From Bacillota bacterium (GTDB lineage: Bacteria > Bacillota > Clostridia > Tissierellales > Tissierellaceae), in NCBI GenBank assembly GCA_023388495.1, contig JAEWGC010000041.1:1-59835 (forward strand): a stretch of DNA of 59,835 nucleotides. The letters are read 5' to 3'. Both the position numbers and the translations under genes were made by a program. The notes below the pieces were generated by a model. That model was given only the letters and a program-made list of their open reading frames with translations, was not told the origin of the DNA and ran no database searches. Positions within the stretch are counted from its first letter, which is position 1. Every line of letters starts with the position of its first letter. This document shows positions 40,466 to 50,030 of the stretch, in pieces.

Positions 40466-42194
40466 CTGTTCCACCTCCACTGTTTTGTAAAGTATATATT
40501 GATTTATATAGTTTAGATTTTTCCATCAACTCATCATGGGTACCATAACTTACTGTTTTATCCTGAAGTAATAGAATATTATTTATCTTGTTAAAGATAC
40601 TCAATCTATGGGAAATTAAAATAATTATACTCTCTTTGTAGTTCTTCCTAAGATTCTCAATTATCCTCTCTTCGGTCTTCATATCAACTGCTGAAAATGG
40701 ATCATCTAAGATAATGATTTTACTTTTCCTTATTAAGGTTCTAGCAAGGGCTATCCTTGATTGTTGTCCTCCACTTAAACGAATACCATTATTTCCAACT
40801 AAAGTAAATTCACCTTCTGGCATAGATTTCAAGTCATCTTCGAAGCAAATATCTTTTAAAACCTGACTTATATCCTGATTACCTCCTAGGGTAATATTGT
40901 TATAGATAGTATCTGAAAGCAATTGGGGTCTATGTCCTAAATAGGAAATCATTTGACTTCTTTCATATTCAGAATAACTTTCAAGCTCTTTTTCATCTAT
41001 TTTTATCCTTCCCGAATAAGGATATTGCCCCAATAGTGCTATTCCTAATGTAGTTTTGCCACAGGCTATGGGCCCCGTTATACCAATAATTTCTCCTTCT
41101 TTGGCTTCAAAACTTATATTCTCAATAACTTTATCCTTCCCCGTAGGATAGGTAAAACTAAGGTTTTCAACAATAAGGCTTGTTTTATCTTCTTTGATAT
41201 CTGTAATGGTATTTTTTTCATGATGCTCGGTAAGATAAGGTTTTATTCGCTTCCATGATACCTGTGATTTCTGTACAGAATTAAATAATTTGGCTGCCTT
41301 ACTTGCCTTAACTGCCATTGCAGTAAAGATAGATATATAAGCTGAAAAAACTCCTACGGTCCAATCACCATTTATCACCTTGGTTCCTCCTAGGTAAATT
41401 ACAAGGATAACTCCTAGCATAGCAATAATATTGTAAATTGGTTGCATAGAATTCTCTAAAATATTGGCTTTAATTCCTTTATTCTGTAAATCCTCAAGCT
41501 GGATATTGTATTTATCTCGATTTTGTTTTTCAATTCCATTGACACGATATAAAATAGCATTTTCAATAATACTATAGGTAGAATCTGTAACTTCACTACT
41601 TTTTGTTCGAAATGCAATAGAATATTTATAAATAAGAACTTTAAGTTTTTCAGCTAATAACATGGCAACAGGAATAAAAACATTTGCCAAAATTGTTATT
41701 TTTACATCATAAATAAACATTGAGATAAGGTATGATATCATAAGTACCCCTGTATCAAATATTTCTGTGGTAAATTTACGCATACCCTCTACACATAATT
41801 CAACATCTGAAATAGCCCGTGTCATTAAATTTCCTATGTTCTCTTCGTTTATCTGAATAATACTTTTATTCATTATATTATTGTATATCATAAAACGCAT
41901 AGTAGCACTGGTATTGTTAGCAAAACGCCTTATATAGAGGCGTTTAAAATATCGCATCAATTGAATGATAATAATAATTGCAACAAACTGAATCCCTAAA
42001 ACTATTAAGGCAGATAAATTGTCTTCACGTAAAAGAGAATCTATTAATTTTCCTTGATAAATAGGGCCTAGGACAGTACCACCATTGAAAATTAGCCCAG
42101 AAATTATAATTAATGCTACAGTTAATTTTTGATTTTTCCAATAGCTAATTATCTTATCTGGATCCTTAATTGGTTTAATTTTCGTATATTTCAT
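40455..42194 (-). CDS. heterodimeric ABC exporter subunit, degenerate ATP site
   Basis: 579 aa: six membrane segments and an ABC domain. Walker A is GPIACGKTT, signature LSGGQQSRI, switch His in LISHRL. Walker B ends in Asp-Asp (IIILDDPFSAVD), so the catalytic Glu is replaced by Asp, the hallmark of the non-hydrolysing half of heterodimeric exporters. It is encoded before its partner and overlaps it. Proximity to an isoprenoid-fold enzyme raises the possibility of a hydrophobic metabolite as cargo. Confidence 0.9.
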   Translation of the reverse strand: MKYTKIKPIKDPDKIISYWKNQKLTVALIIISGLIFNGGTVLGPIYQGKLIDSLLREDNLSALIVLGIQFVAIIIIIQLMRYFKRLYIRRFANNTSATMRFMIYNNIMNKSIIQINEENIGNLMTRAISDVELCVEGMRKFTTEIFDTGVLMISYLISMFIYDVKITILANVFIPVAMLLAEKLKVLIYKYSIAFRTKSSEVTDSTYSIIENAILYRVNGIEKQNRDKYNIQLEDLQNKGIKANILENSMQPIYNIIAMLGVILVIYLGGTKVINGDWTVGVFSAYISIFTAMAVKASKAAKLFNSVQKSQVSWKRIKPYLTEHHEKNTITDIKEDKTSLIVENLSFTYPTGKDKVIENISFEAKEGEIIGITGPIACGKTTLGIALLGQYPYSGRIKIDEKELESYSEYERSQMISYLGHRPQLLSDTIYNNITLGGNQDISQVLKDICFEDDLKSMPEGEFTLVGNNGIRLSGGQQSRIALARTLIRKSKIIILDDPFSAVDMKTEERIIENLRKNYKESIIILISHRLSIFNKINNILLLQDKTVSYGTHDELMEKSKLYKSIYTLQNSGGGTDEN

Positions 42195-42242
42195 AGTGCC
42201 TTACATCCTTTTCTTTTAGTTTTTCGAGCAATAGAAGTAAAA

Positions 42243-42280
42243 AGGAGCAAAAGAAATCTATATTTATTCCTCTTACTCCT
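42243..42280 (-). terminator. terminator of lplA-lipA
   Basis: 14-bp stem with G-U pairs, arms 42267-42280 and 42243-42256, followed by TTTTTAC on the minus strand, 27 bp after the lipA stop. Confidence 0.75.
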
Positions 42281-42306
42281 AATATTCTTAAGATCCATGT
42301 AATATT

Positions 42307-43149
42307 CTAAAAATCTTCTGCATAGTATGAGCTTCTAACAAGAGGTGCTGACGCTACTCTCTTAAATCCCATGGAGGATGCTATTTCTTTATATTCATCA
42401 AACTGCTCTGGTGTAATGTATTCCACCACTGGAATATGTGATGTAGTAGGTTGCAAATATTGACCTAATGTTAACATATCACAGTCAACTTCTCTTAATC
42501 TTTTAAACACATCTATTACCTGTTCTTTTGTTTCACCTAAACCTAACATCATACCTGACTTAGTTTTCATCTTCGGTTTAGCTTCCTTTACATATCTAAG
42601 TAATTCTATTGACCTTTCAAATATTGCCATAGGTCTTACTTCATCGTATAGTTCTGGAACTGTTTCCACATTATGATTTAATATATTAGGCTCTGAATCT
42701 AAAATAATATCTATCAGTTTTTTATTTCCCTGCATATCTGGTATAAGTAATTCTATAGTTACATTTGGTGTAGTTTTCCTTATTTCTTCTACTACCTTAG
42801 CAAATTGATTAGCCCCTTGGTCTTCTAAATCATCCCTTGTAACTGATGTAATTACTGCATGTTTTAAACCAAGCTTAGCTACAGCTTTAGCCACATTTTC
42901 TGGCTCCATTGTATTTAACTTATCAGGCATTTCTCTAGTTACATTACAGAAAGTACAATTCCTAGTACAATTTCTACCTAATATCATGAATGTAGCTGTT
43001 CCTCTTTCATAACATTCCATTCTGTTAGGACAATTTGCCTCATTACATACTGTATTTAAAGAAAGGTCTGATATTAAAGAATTCACCTTATTTGTTGCAG
43101 TCCCTCCCTGCATCTTTACTCTAATCCATTCTGGTTTTTTTAGACGCAT
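42307..43149 (-). CDS. lipA: lipoyl synthase LipA
   Basis: 280 aa radical-SAM enzyme. The auxiliary cluster motif CxxxxCxxxxxC (CNEANCPNRMEC, about residues 36-47) and the radical-SAM motif CxxxCxxC (CTRNCTFC, about 62-69) are both complete, as is the C-terminal RSSYYAEDF with the conserved RSSY. It inserts two sulfurs into protein-bound octanoyl groups of lipoyl domains in the cytosol. Its ATG overlaps the end of lplA by 10 nt, so the two are translationally coupled: LplA attaches lipoate or octanoate, and LipA can sulfurate bound octanoate. Confidence 0.97.
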   Translation of the reverse strand: MRLKKPEWIRVKMQGGTATNKVNSLISDLSLNTVCNEANCPNRMECYERGTATFMILGRNCTRNCTFCNVTREMPDKLNTMEPENVAKAVAKLGLKHAVITSVTRDDLEDQGANQFAKVVEEIRKTTPNVTIELLIPDMQGNKKLIDIILDSEPNILNHNVETVPELYDEVRPMAIFERSIELLRYVKEAKPKMKTKSGMMLGLGETKEQVIDVFKRLREVDCDMLTLGQYLQPTTSHIPVVEYITPEQFDEYKEIASSMGFKRVASAPLVRSSYYAEDF

Positions 43150-44171
43150 TCTGTTCCCTCCTTATTTGATTCTATATCTAGTAGGCCTTCAACAAACTCC
43201 TTAATTGATAATCCACGAATGTAATTATCTATATTTACTTTGGTCATAATATCCTCTAAATCCCTTATACTATGTTTTACCCCTACTAACTTCTCCTCTA
43301 ACTCCTTTATGCTTTTTTCTCCAAAGAAGTCACCATAGATAGAGATATTTGTTATTTGACCATTTTCAACATCTAGATGATATTCTACTACTCCGCTAGG
43401 GTACTTAACAGAGTTTGTATATTTGTAATTTGGGCTTTTGCCATAATTCCATTCCCAAGTTTCAAATCTTTCTTTAGCTATTTTATTAATTCCTTCTAAG
43501 TCTTTCTCGTTAAATTCATATATGGTCTCTATTCCATGGGTCTTCACTACATAGTTTCTTAGATATTCTCTAAATTCTAATAAACTCATTTCACTATTCA
43601 TATGCTCAGCAATATTCGTAACTCTTGCTCCAACTGACTTTACTGATTTATCAACAAATTTTATAGCCTTAGATTTTAGGGCTAAGGATAATTTTGACAT
43701 ATCACAACTATATAGTAGAGTTCCATGATGAAGAAGCTTGTCTTTCTGGAAATATTGGGCATTCCCAGAAAACTTTTTCCCATCTATAATTATATCATTT
43801 CTACCTGTAAATACGGCATTAACTCCTAATGATTGAAGAGCATTTATCACTGGCAGTGCAAATTTCTCAAAACCATTTTTAACTTGAGTATCTGAAGAAT
43901 TTCTATAGGTGATAAAAGAAAAGTTTATATTACCTAAATCGTTATAAACTGTTCCACCGCCTGATAACCTTCTAACCACTAGGATATCATTTTCCTTAAC
44001 ATAGTCCAGATTTATCTCAGATAAAGTATTTTGATTTCTACCAATCAAAATGGAGGGTTTATTTATCCATAACATAAATACCTCTTCATCAAAATTATTC
44101 ATTAGATATTCTTCAGCAGCATGATTGAAAAAAGGGTCGTTGCTGTTGTTTATTATATATATCATATTCAA
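43140..44171 (-). CDS. lplA: lipoate-protein ligase LplA
   Basis: 343 aa. Lipoate-binding motifs RRLSGGGTVYNDLGNINFSF (about residues 70-89) and the Lys region DIIIDGKKFSGNAQYF (about 127-142) are complete, and a C-terminal accessory domain (about 255-340) is present, as in two-step ATP-dependent ligases. It activates lipoate or octanoate as the adenylate and transfers it to lipoyl domains such as glycine cleavage protein H. It is first in a coupled operon with lipA. No lipoylated protein gene is in the window. Confidence 0.95.
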   Translation of the reverse strand: MNMIYIINNSNDPFFNHAAEEYLMNNFDEEVFMLWINKPSILIGRNQNTLSEINLDYVKENDILVVRRLSGGGTVYNDLGNINFSFITYRNSSDTQVKNGFEKFALPVINALQSLGVNAVFTGRNDIIIDGKKFSGNAQYFQKDKLLHHGTLLYSCDMSKLSLALKSKAIKFVDKSVKSVGARVTNIAEHMNSEMSLLEFREYLRNYVVKTHGIETIYEFNEKDLEGINKIAKERFETWEWNYGKSPNYKYTNSVKYPSGVVEYHLDVENGQITNISIYGDFFGEKSIKELEEKLVGVKHSIRDLEDIMTKVNIDNYIRGLSIKEFVEGLLDIESNKEGTECV

Positions 44172-44229
44172 GGCCCCCTATCTATACAAATTTTAGTTTA
44201 ATTATATCAAATATTCTTAAATTTATAAA

Positions 44230-44259
44230 TAAAAAGAACCCCTATTTTAAGAGGCTCTT
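44230..44259 (-). terminator. terminator of the ATP-grasp gene
   Basis: 9-bp stem with G-U pairs (44251-44259 with 44234-44242), followed by a T tract on the minus strand. It overlaps the last codons of the gene. Confidence 0.65.
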
Positions 44260-45050
44260 GGAAATGTTGGATTACTTGGTGTAAAGTCTGGGTCTTTATG
44301 AATGTATTCTTGAATATATTTTTCCACATCTACACCCATATTCCTTAGACCTTCATTACCAAACATTACATTATATTCTAATATATATAACATTTTATCG
44401 ACTACTGCTACATCAAATCCTGCATGGTTTATATTCAACTCTCTTGCTACATCTTCTACTAACCTAATTGCTTCCTCTGGTATATTGTCATAATCATAGG
44501 ATGCACCCTTGGCAATATTATTATGGAACTGCCCTTCTCCAGCAATTCTCCAATAGGCCCCTACTACCTTATCCCCTACATATACTATCCTAAGATCCCT
44601 ATCTATAGGTAGTCTTTCTTGAATATATAAGGTTTCATTATTTTCTATATAGGATTTAAGTCCTTTCCTATTATCTACAAGAAAAACACCTCTACCCATG
44701 GAGTTTTTTATTTCCTTAGCAACTAACGGATAGCCAAACTCTTCTTCTATAGTTTCTATATTTGCATTATCTTTGCTCAATATTTGGGTATATGGTACAT
44801 TTTTAGGAAATATAGCTTGCAATGCTCTAGTTGTCTCGATTTTATTATGTCCTAATTGATATGTGCTGATATTTGGAAATATCTTGTTTTTCAATCCATA
44901 GACTAAGGTATTTACTTGCCAGTACTCAGGAAATAATACATAGTCCGCTTCCTTTATCTTGTCTATTTCCTTAAACATACTTTCTGGTTTGATATAGGTA
45001 ACTCCTGACATGCCTATAGTTCTAAAAGGGTTAAATGTGATTAATTTCAT
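44247..45050 (-). CDS. RimK-type ATP-grasp enzyme
   Basis: 267 aa. The ATP-grasp core has FGYPLVAKEIKNSMGRGVFLV (ATP-binding Lys and flexible loop, about residues 107-127), YIQERLPIDRDLRIVYVG and the metal-binding acidic/Asn motif LYILEYNVMFGNEGL (about 222-236). It forms a C-N or C-S bond via an acyl-phosphate; RimK relatives add amino acids to proteins, cofactors or small peptides. The N-terminal ~90 residues are a pre-ATP-grasp domain with unusual sequence. Substrate unknown. Monocistronic. Confidence 0.85.
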   Translation of the reverse strand: MKLITFNPFRTIGMSGVTYIKPESMFKEIDKIKEADYVLFPEYWQVNTLVYGLKNKIFPNISTYQLGHNKIETTRALQAIFPKNVPYTQILSKDNANIETIEEEFGYPLVAKEIKNSMGRGVFLVDNRKGLKSYIENNETLYIQERLPIDRDLRIVYVGDKVVGAYWRIAGEGQFHNNIAKGASYDYDNIPEEAIRLVEDVARELNINHAGFDVAVVDKMLYILEYNVMFGNEGLRNMGVDVEKYIQEYIHKDPDFTPSNPTFPRAS

Positions 45051-45134
45051 CCGACCATCCTTTCTAAATATTTAACAAAAATATTTTACTCCTAAAAAAT
45101 AACTTTAGCAATATTTTTTTACTGGAAAAATAAA

Positions 45135-45180
45135 AAATCACTCTCTAAGATATTATATTTATATCATTAAAGAGTGACTA
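45135..45180 (-). terminator. terminator of the MarR-ABC operon
   Basis: Stem AATCACTCTCT (near 45137) with AGAGTGACT (45171-45179) and an inner AT-rich stem, followed by TTTTTTATTT on the minus strand. Confidence 0.7.
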
Positions 45181-45192
45181 TTATTTTACTAC

Positions 45193-47043
45193 TTATGCTG
45201 CAAACTGACTATTATACAATTCTGCGTAGAATCCATTTTGTTCTAGAAGTTCTTCATGACTTCCTTGCTCTACAATATCTCCATCCTTCATAACAAGGAT
45301 TAGATCTGCATCTCTTATGGTTGAAAGTCTATGGGCTATTATAAAGCTAGTTCTTCCCTTCATAAGATTTTCCATTGCCTTCTGTATTAATACCTCTGTC
45401 CTAGTATCTACAGATGATGTTGCCTCATCTAAAATAAGGATTTTAGGGTCTGAAAGAATTGCTCTTGCTATAGTTAAAAGCTGTTTCTGTCCTTGAGATA
45501 TATTGTTAGCTTCTTCATTTATTACCATATTATATCCATCTGGTAAGGTCTGGATAAATCTGTGAGCATAGGCTGACTTAGAAGCTTTTATAACTTCTTC
45601 ATCTGTTGCACCTAGCCTGCCATATCTTATATTTTCCATGATACTTCCACTGAACAACCATGTATCCTGAAGAACCATACCAAAATTGTCTCTTAAATCT
45701 TCTCTTGTAAAGTCATTTATATCATAACCGTCTATAATTATTCTACCTTCATTTAAATCGTAAAATCTCATTAGTAGCTTAACTATAGTAGTCTTACCTG
45801 CTCCTGTAGGTCCTACTATGGCAACCTTCTGCCCTGGTTTTATATCAGCAGAGAAATTATTGATTATTGTTTTATCTTCATTATATCCAAACTTCACATT
45901 TTCAAAGGTTACTCTTCCCTCTATTTCTTCTAATTTAACAGGTGCTTCAGATTCCTTAGTTTCTTCATCTTCTCCTAGGAACTCAAAGACTCTTTCTGCT
46001 GCTGCAACTGTGGATTGAAGCACATTAGATATTTGAGCAACTTGTGCTATTGGTTGAGTAAAGCTTCTTATATATTGAATGAAGGAAAGTATATCTCCTA
46101 CTTCTATAACATTTCTAATGGCATACCATCCACCTAAGATAGAAACTGCAACATATCCTATATTCCCTATAAAAGTCATAATAGGCATCATCATTCCAGA
46201 AAGAAATTGCGCTTTCCAAGCAGAGTTATAAAGTTCTCCATTAATCTTGTTAAATCTTTCAATTACTTCCTCTTCAGCATTGAAAGCCTTCATTATATTG
46301 TGCCCACCATAGACTTCTTCTATATGACCATTAACTTCTCCAAGAGATTTTTGTTGGGCTTTAAAATATTTTTGAGAGTTCTTTACCACTGCCATGACTA
46401 AACCCATGGAAATAGGCAATATTAGCAATGCCGCCATAGTCATCTGCCAAGATATAGATAACATCATAATCAGGACACCTACTAGAGTAGTGGCTGAAGT
46501 TATTATTTGGCTCATACTTTGATTTAAAGATTGACTTACAGTATCTACATCATTTGTAACTCTTGATAGGACATCTCCATGAGATACCTTATCAAAATAC
46601 TTTAGAGGAAGTCTATTAACCTTTTCAGATATCTCTTTTCTTAAGTTATAACTTACCTTCTGTGCTACACCTGTAACAATAATACCTTGTATAAAGGAGA
46701 ATATGGCAGATATTACGTATAATCCTATTAGAAGCAATATTATGTTTAATATATAGTCAAAGTCTATTCCTCCGCCTTCTACTCCAGATATCTTTGATAC
46801 TAATCCCTTAAATATCTCCGTTGTAGCTTTACCTAGTATTTTAGGTCCTACTATGGAAAAAACTGTACTTCCAATAGCAAATATTAAAACTATAATTAGT
46901 CTTAATCTATATGGCCTTAAATAATCTAGTAGCTTTGAAAAAGTTCCCTTAAAATCCTTAGGCTTTTCAAACTTACCTCCCCCCATTGGACCATGACCCA
47001 TGGGGCCCCCACGTCTTGCACTTCTTGTATTTTTTTCACTCAT
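45193..47043 (-). CDS. heterodimeric ABC exporter subunit, canonical ATP site
   Basis: 616 aa. A Gly/Met-rich N-terminus (RRGGPMGHGPMGGG) precedes six membrane segments and an ABC domain with Walker A GPTGAGKTT, signature ISQGQKQLL, Walker B ILILDEATSSVD (catalytic Glu present) and His in IIAHRL. It pairs with the protein at 47040-49286, which it overlaps by 4 nt (ATGA). Predicted multidrug or lipid exporter under the MarR regulator at the head of the operon. Confidence 0.92.
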   Translation of the reverse strand: MSEKNTRSARRGGPMGHGPMGGGKFEKPKDFKGTFSKLLDYLRPYRLRLIIVLIFAIGSTVFSIVGPKILGKATTEIFKGLVSKISGVEGGGIDFDYILNIILLLIGLYVISAIFSFIQGIIVTGVAQKVSYNLRKEISEKVNRLPLKYFDKVSHGDVLSRVTNDVDTVSQSLNQSMSQIITSATTLVGVLIMMLSISWQMTMAALLILPISMGLVMAVVKNSQKYFKAQQKSLGEVNGHIEEVYGGHNIMKAFNAEEEVIERFNKINGELYNSAWKAQFLSGMMMPIMTFIGNIGYVAVSILGGWYAIRNVIEVGDILSFIQYIRSFTQPIAQVAQISNVLQSTVAAAERVFEFLGEDEETKESEAPVKLEEIEGRVTFENVKFGYNEDKTIINNFSADIKPGQKVAIVGPTGAGKTTIVKLLMRFYDLNEGRIIIDGYDINDFTREDLRDNFGMVLQDTWLFSGSIMENIRYGRLGATDEEVIKASKSAYAHRFIQTLPDGYNMVINEEANNISQGQKQLLTIARAILSDPKILILDEATSSVDTRTEVLIQKAMENLMKGRTSFIIAHRLSTIRDADLILVMKDGDIVEQGSHEELLEQNGFYAELYNSQFAA

Positions 47044-49286
47044 ATTGCAAGTTCCTCCTCCGATAGCTGAGATAGAGCTATTTGTCTATAAACATCACAG
47101 TTTCTTAGAAGTTCCTTATGACTTCCCATTCCAACTATTTTTCCTTCATCTAAAACTATAATATTTTCAGCATTCATTATTGTATTTATTCTTTGTGCAA
47201 CAATTAATAATGTTCTATCCTTAATTCCCTCATTAATGGCCTTTCTTAAAGCAGCATCAGTCTTAAAATCAAGGGCAGAGAAACTGTCGTCAAAGATAAA
47301 CACTTCTGGCTTCTTAACTAATGCCCTAGCAATTGAAAGTCTTTGCCTTTGACCTCCAGAGACATTGGTTCCTCCTTGGGATATTTCAGTTTCAATTCCT
47401 CTTTCCTTTTCATCTATAAATTCCCTAGCTTGAGATATTTCTATGGCTTTTAAGACATCCTCATGACTAACATCAGCGTTTTTACCATATTTTAAATTGC
47501 TTTCTATAGTCCCAGTAAATAAAACACCCTTTTGAGGAACATATCCTATTTTTTCCCTTAAATCATGAAGCCTAATCTCTCTTATATCTATTCCGTCAAG
47601 AAGAATCCTTCCTTCTGTAACATCATAAAATCTTGGTATTAAGTTGATAAGAGTTGATTTTCCACTTCCAGTACTTCCAATAAAGGCAGTAGTCTCTCCT
47701 GGTTTTGCTGTAAAGGATATATTTTTAAGAACACATTCCTCTGCTCCTGGGTACTTGAAACTAACATTTTTAAATTCCAACATCCCTTTGATATCTTTTC
47801 TAATTTCCTTATAGTTTTCTGGATCTTTAATTGTAAGTTCCTTATCTAATACTTCAGAAATCCTCTGTGCAGATACGGAAGCTCTTGGAAGTATTATAGA
47901 AATCATTGATATCATAAGGAAGGACATAATTATCTGCATTGTATATTGTATAAAAGCCATCATGTCTCCAACTTGTATAACACCATTATCTATTTCATGA
48001 GCCCCTACCCATATAATTAGTAGCATTATACCATTCATAATAAGCATCATAGTGGGCATCATCATAGTCATTACCCTAGATACAAATAAATTGGTCTTAG
48101 TTAAATCATTATTTGCATTATCAAATTTCTTTTCTTCAAATCTTTGGGTGTTAAAAGCTCTTATTACCATTAGTCCGTTAAGGGATTCCCTCATTACAAG
48201 ATTAACTTTATCTACAAGTTTTTGTAGTTTCTTAAACCTTGGCATAACTATAGCAAAAAGAACTATTACTAATGTAAGAATTGCTATAACTCCTACTGCA
48301 ACTATCCAAGCCATAGAAGTATTAGTTCTAAGAGCCCTTATAATTCCACCGATTCCTAATATAGGAGCATAGAATATTATTCTTAGCATCATCATACTAA
48401 ACATTTGCACCTGCTGTATATCATTTGTACTTCTAGTTATTAAAGAAGCTGTTGAAAAATCATCAAATTCCCCATTAGAAAATGCCGTTACTTGTCTGAA
48501 TACCTTATTCCTTAGGTTTCTTCCTAGACTAGCAGATACCCTAGCAGATATAAATCCAACTCCTATGGATGCTACCATACTTAAAAGTGCAATAAGTAGC
48601 ATTATTCCGCCTATATATAAAATATAATTGGATTGTATCTTATTCATATCTATTCCTATAGCTTCATATTCTGATTTTATATATTTTATAGCAGCCTGAT
48701 TTACCATAGTTTCAGGTAAATTTTCAAACTGTTCATCGGCACCTTTTCTTATAGTATCTAGCTGTTCCTTAGGTAGATTTTTTAGCACCATAAAAGGATC
48801 GGTTCCCTCTGGAATATTTGCAAAAGGATTTTCTTCTTTATTTTCTGCAGCCATTCCCTGTGGTGCTCCGTTTTCTATTCCCAAAATAATTAGCATTGGT
48901 TTCCCTAAAAAGGAGTTTATATCTTCAATATCTTTCTTAGACTTTGTATTTAAAATATATAGTTCTCCATTCTCTAGAACTGGATATTTCTCTACAAAAT
49001 CCTTATATTCTTTTTCAGTTAAATTGTCTTTGTTTATTAGTTTGTAACTATCATCTATTAAACTTCTTTCATCTTCATTTAAAAATATCTTTATCTTTTC
49101 CATTTCTGGAGCCCTAATTACTTCAGGCACTACATCCTTTATTCCATTTTGCTGTATTCCTATATTTACTATATTTGACATATAGTCAGGAAGAGCCAGC
49201 TCTGTACTTGCTTGAAACAATAGTAACCCTATAATAATTATTATGGATATAGTAAATGGCTTAAATTCCTTAAATAACTTTAACAT
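47040..49286 (-). CDS. heterodimeric ABC exporter subunit, degenerate ATP site, large extracytoplasmic insert
   Basis: 748 aa, about 150-170 longer than usual. The extra length is a hydrophilic stretch between membrane segments 1 and 2 (about residues 45-215, from IQQNGIKDVVPEV to IKSEYEAIGIDMNK), which should lie outside the cell. ABC domain: Walker A GSTGSGKST, signature VSGGQRQRL, and Walker B VFIFDDSFSALD, where Asp replaces the catalytic Glu, so this is the degenerate half. The switch position reads VAQRI (Gln for His). It is encoded 21 nt after the MarR gene. Confidence 0.92.
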   Translation of the reverse strand: MLKLFKEFKPFTISIIIIIGLLLFQASTELALPDYMSNIVNIGIQQNGIKDVVPEVIRAPEMEKIKIFLNEDERSLIDDSYKLINKDNLTEKEYKDFVEKYPVLENGELYILNTKSKKDIEDINSFLGKPMLIILGIENGAPQGMAAENKEENPFANIPEGTDPFMVLKNLPKEQLDTIRKGADEQFENLPETMVNQAAIKYIKSEYEAIGIDMNKIQSNYILYIGGIMLLIALLSMVASIGVGFISARVSASLGRNLRNKVFRQVTAFSNGEFDDFSTASLITRSTNDIQQVQMFSMMMLRIIFYAPILGIGGIIRALRTNTSMAWIVAVGVIAILTLVIVLFAIVMPRFKKLQKLVDKVNLVMRESLNGLMVIRAFNTQRFEEKKFDNANNDLTKTNLFVSRVMTMMMPTMMLIMNGIMLLIIWVGAHEIDNGVIQVGDMMAFIQYTMQIIMSFLMISMISIILPRASVSAQRISEVLDKELTIKDPENYKEIRKDIKGMLEFKNVSFKYPGAEECVLKNISFTAKPGETTAFIGSTGSGKSTLINLIPRFYDVTEGRILLDGIDIREIRLHDLREKIGYVPQKGVLFTGTIESNLKYGKNADVSHEDVLKAIEISQAREFIDEKERGIETEISQGGTNVSGGQRQRLSIARALVKKPEVFIFDDSFSALDFKTDAALRKAINEGIKDRTLLIVAQRINTIMNAENIIVLDEGKIVGMGSHKELLRNCDVYRQIALSQLSEEELAI

Positions 49287-49307
49287 AGTTCCCTCCTAAT
49301 TTTATTC

Positions 49308-49751
49308 TTATTCACCATCATTTTTCTCTTGCAGATTATCTCTAATTTGTAATAATAATCTTCTTAAAATAACCTTTTCCTCTGCCAAGAGATTTCCAAA
49401 GCATTCTTCTTCTAAATTCTTCATCACTTCTCTAGCTTTTTCACAAACTTTCTTTCCTTCCTCAGTAATATATACCCTAGATATTCTTTGATCTTCATCA
49501 TCTTGCCTACGCTCTACCAAACCTGCCTTTTCCATTCGTCCTAGCATTACTGTAATTGTTGAAGGTTTTACATTCAACATATCTGCCAACTCTTTTTGAC
49601 TTTGACCATTCTTTTTATTTAGAATAAAAAGCATAGGCGGTTGCCCATGATAAATTCCTATTTCATCAAGTAGTTTATGAGAACGATAAAAGTGAAGCCT
49701 TTGTATTTCCAAAAAAACATAGTATAAAGAATTTTTATCTATAACCTCCAT
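49308..49751 (-). CDS. MarR-family regulator of the ABC exporter operon
   Basis: 147 aa. Winged helix QSQKELADMLNVKPSTITVMLGRMEKAGLVERRQDDEDQRISRVYITEEG with flanking dimer helices is typical MarR. It is first in an operon with the 47040-49286 and 45193-47043 exporter subunits. Two near-palindromic 12-mers TTAG(T/C)CG(G/A)CTAA flank and overlap its promoter, so it probably represses its own operon and is released by an exported compound. Strong GGAGG site. Confidence 0.9.
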   Translation of the reverse strand: MEVIDKNSLYYVFLEIQRLHFYRSHKLLDEIGIYHGQPPMLFILNKKNGQSQKELADMLNVKPSTITVMLGRMEKAGLVERRQDDEDQRISRVYITEEGKKVCEKAREVMKNLEEECFGNLLAEEKVILRRLLLQIRDNLQEKNDGE

Positions 49752-49770
49752 TTTTTTACCTCCAATTTAG

Positions 49771-49871
49771 TTAGTCGGCTAAACATATTATATATAATAC
49801 TACTAGATAATTTAATTGTCAATATGTATTTTAAATCATAAACATATATGAACTTACTATTAGCCGACTAA
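49771..49871 (-). promoter_or_regulatory. MarR-type operator pair and promoter
   Basis: TTAGTCGGCTAA (49771-49782) and its exact reverse complement TTAGCCGACTAA (49860-49871). Between them is the promoter TTGACA (49817-49822), 17 bp, TATTAT (49794-49799). The first operator covers the transcription start region; the second lies about 38 bp upstream of the -35. Confidence 0.75.
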
Positions 49872-49932
49872 GTAATATTATACATTTAATCAATTATTTC
49901 ATTCCATATTTCTTTGTATACTCCATTGCAAT

Positions 49933-50013
49933 GTTATAAATAATTAACATTTTCACTTGACTAATTATAATATATGTTATATATTTATAACATGGAAGTT
50001 ATAAATATATAAC
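49933..50013 (+). promoter_or_regulatory. promoter and three GTTATA...TAAC operator repeats of the XRE operon
   Basis: GTTATATATTTATAAC (49976-49991) and its exact reverse complement (49998-50013) are separated by ATGGAA; a 14/16 match lies at 49933-49948. The promoter is TTGACT (49957-49962), 17 bp, TATATT (49980-49985), with the -10 inside the first repeat. This fits autorepression by the XRE protein at 50446. Confidence 0.7.
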
Positions 50014-50030
50014 ACAGGGGAGAGATATTT

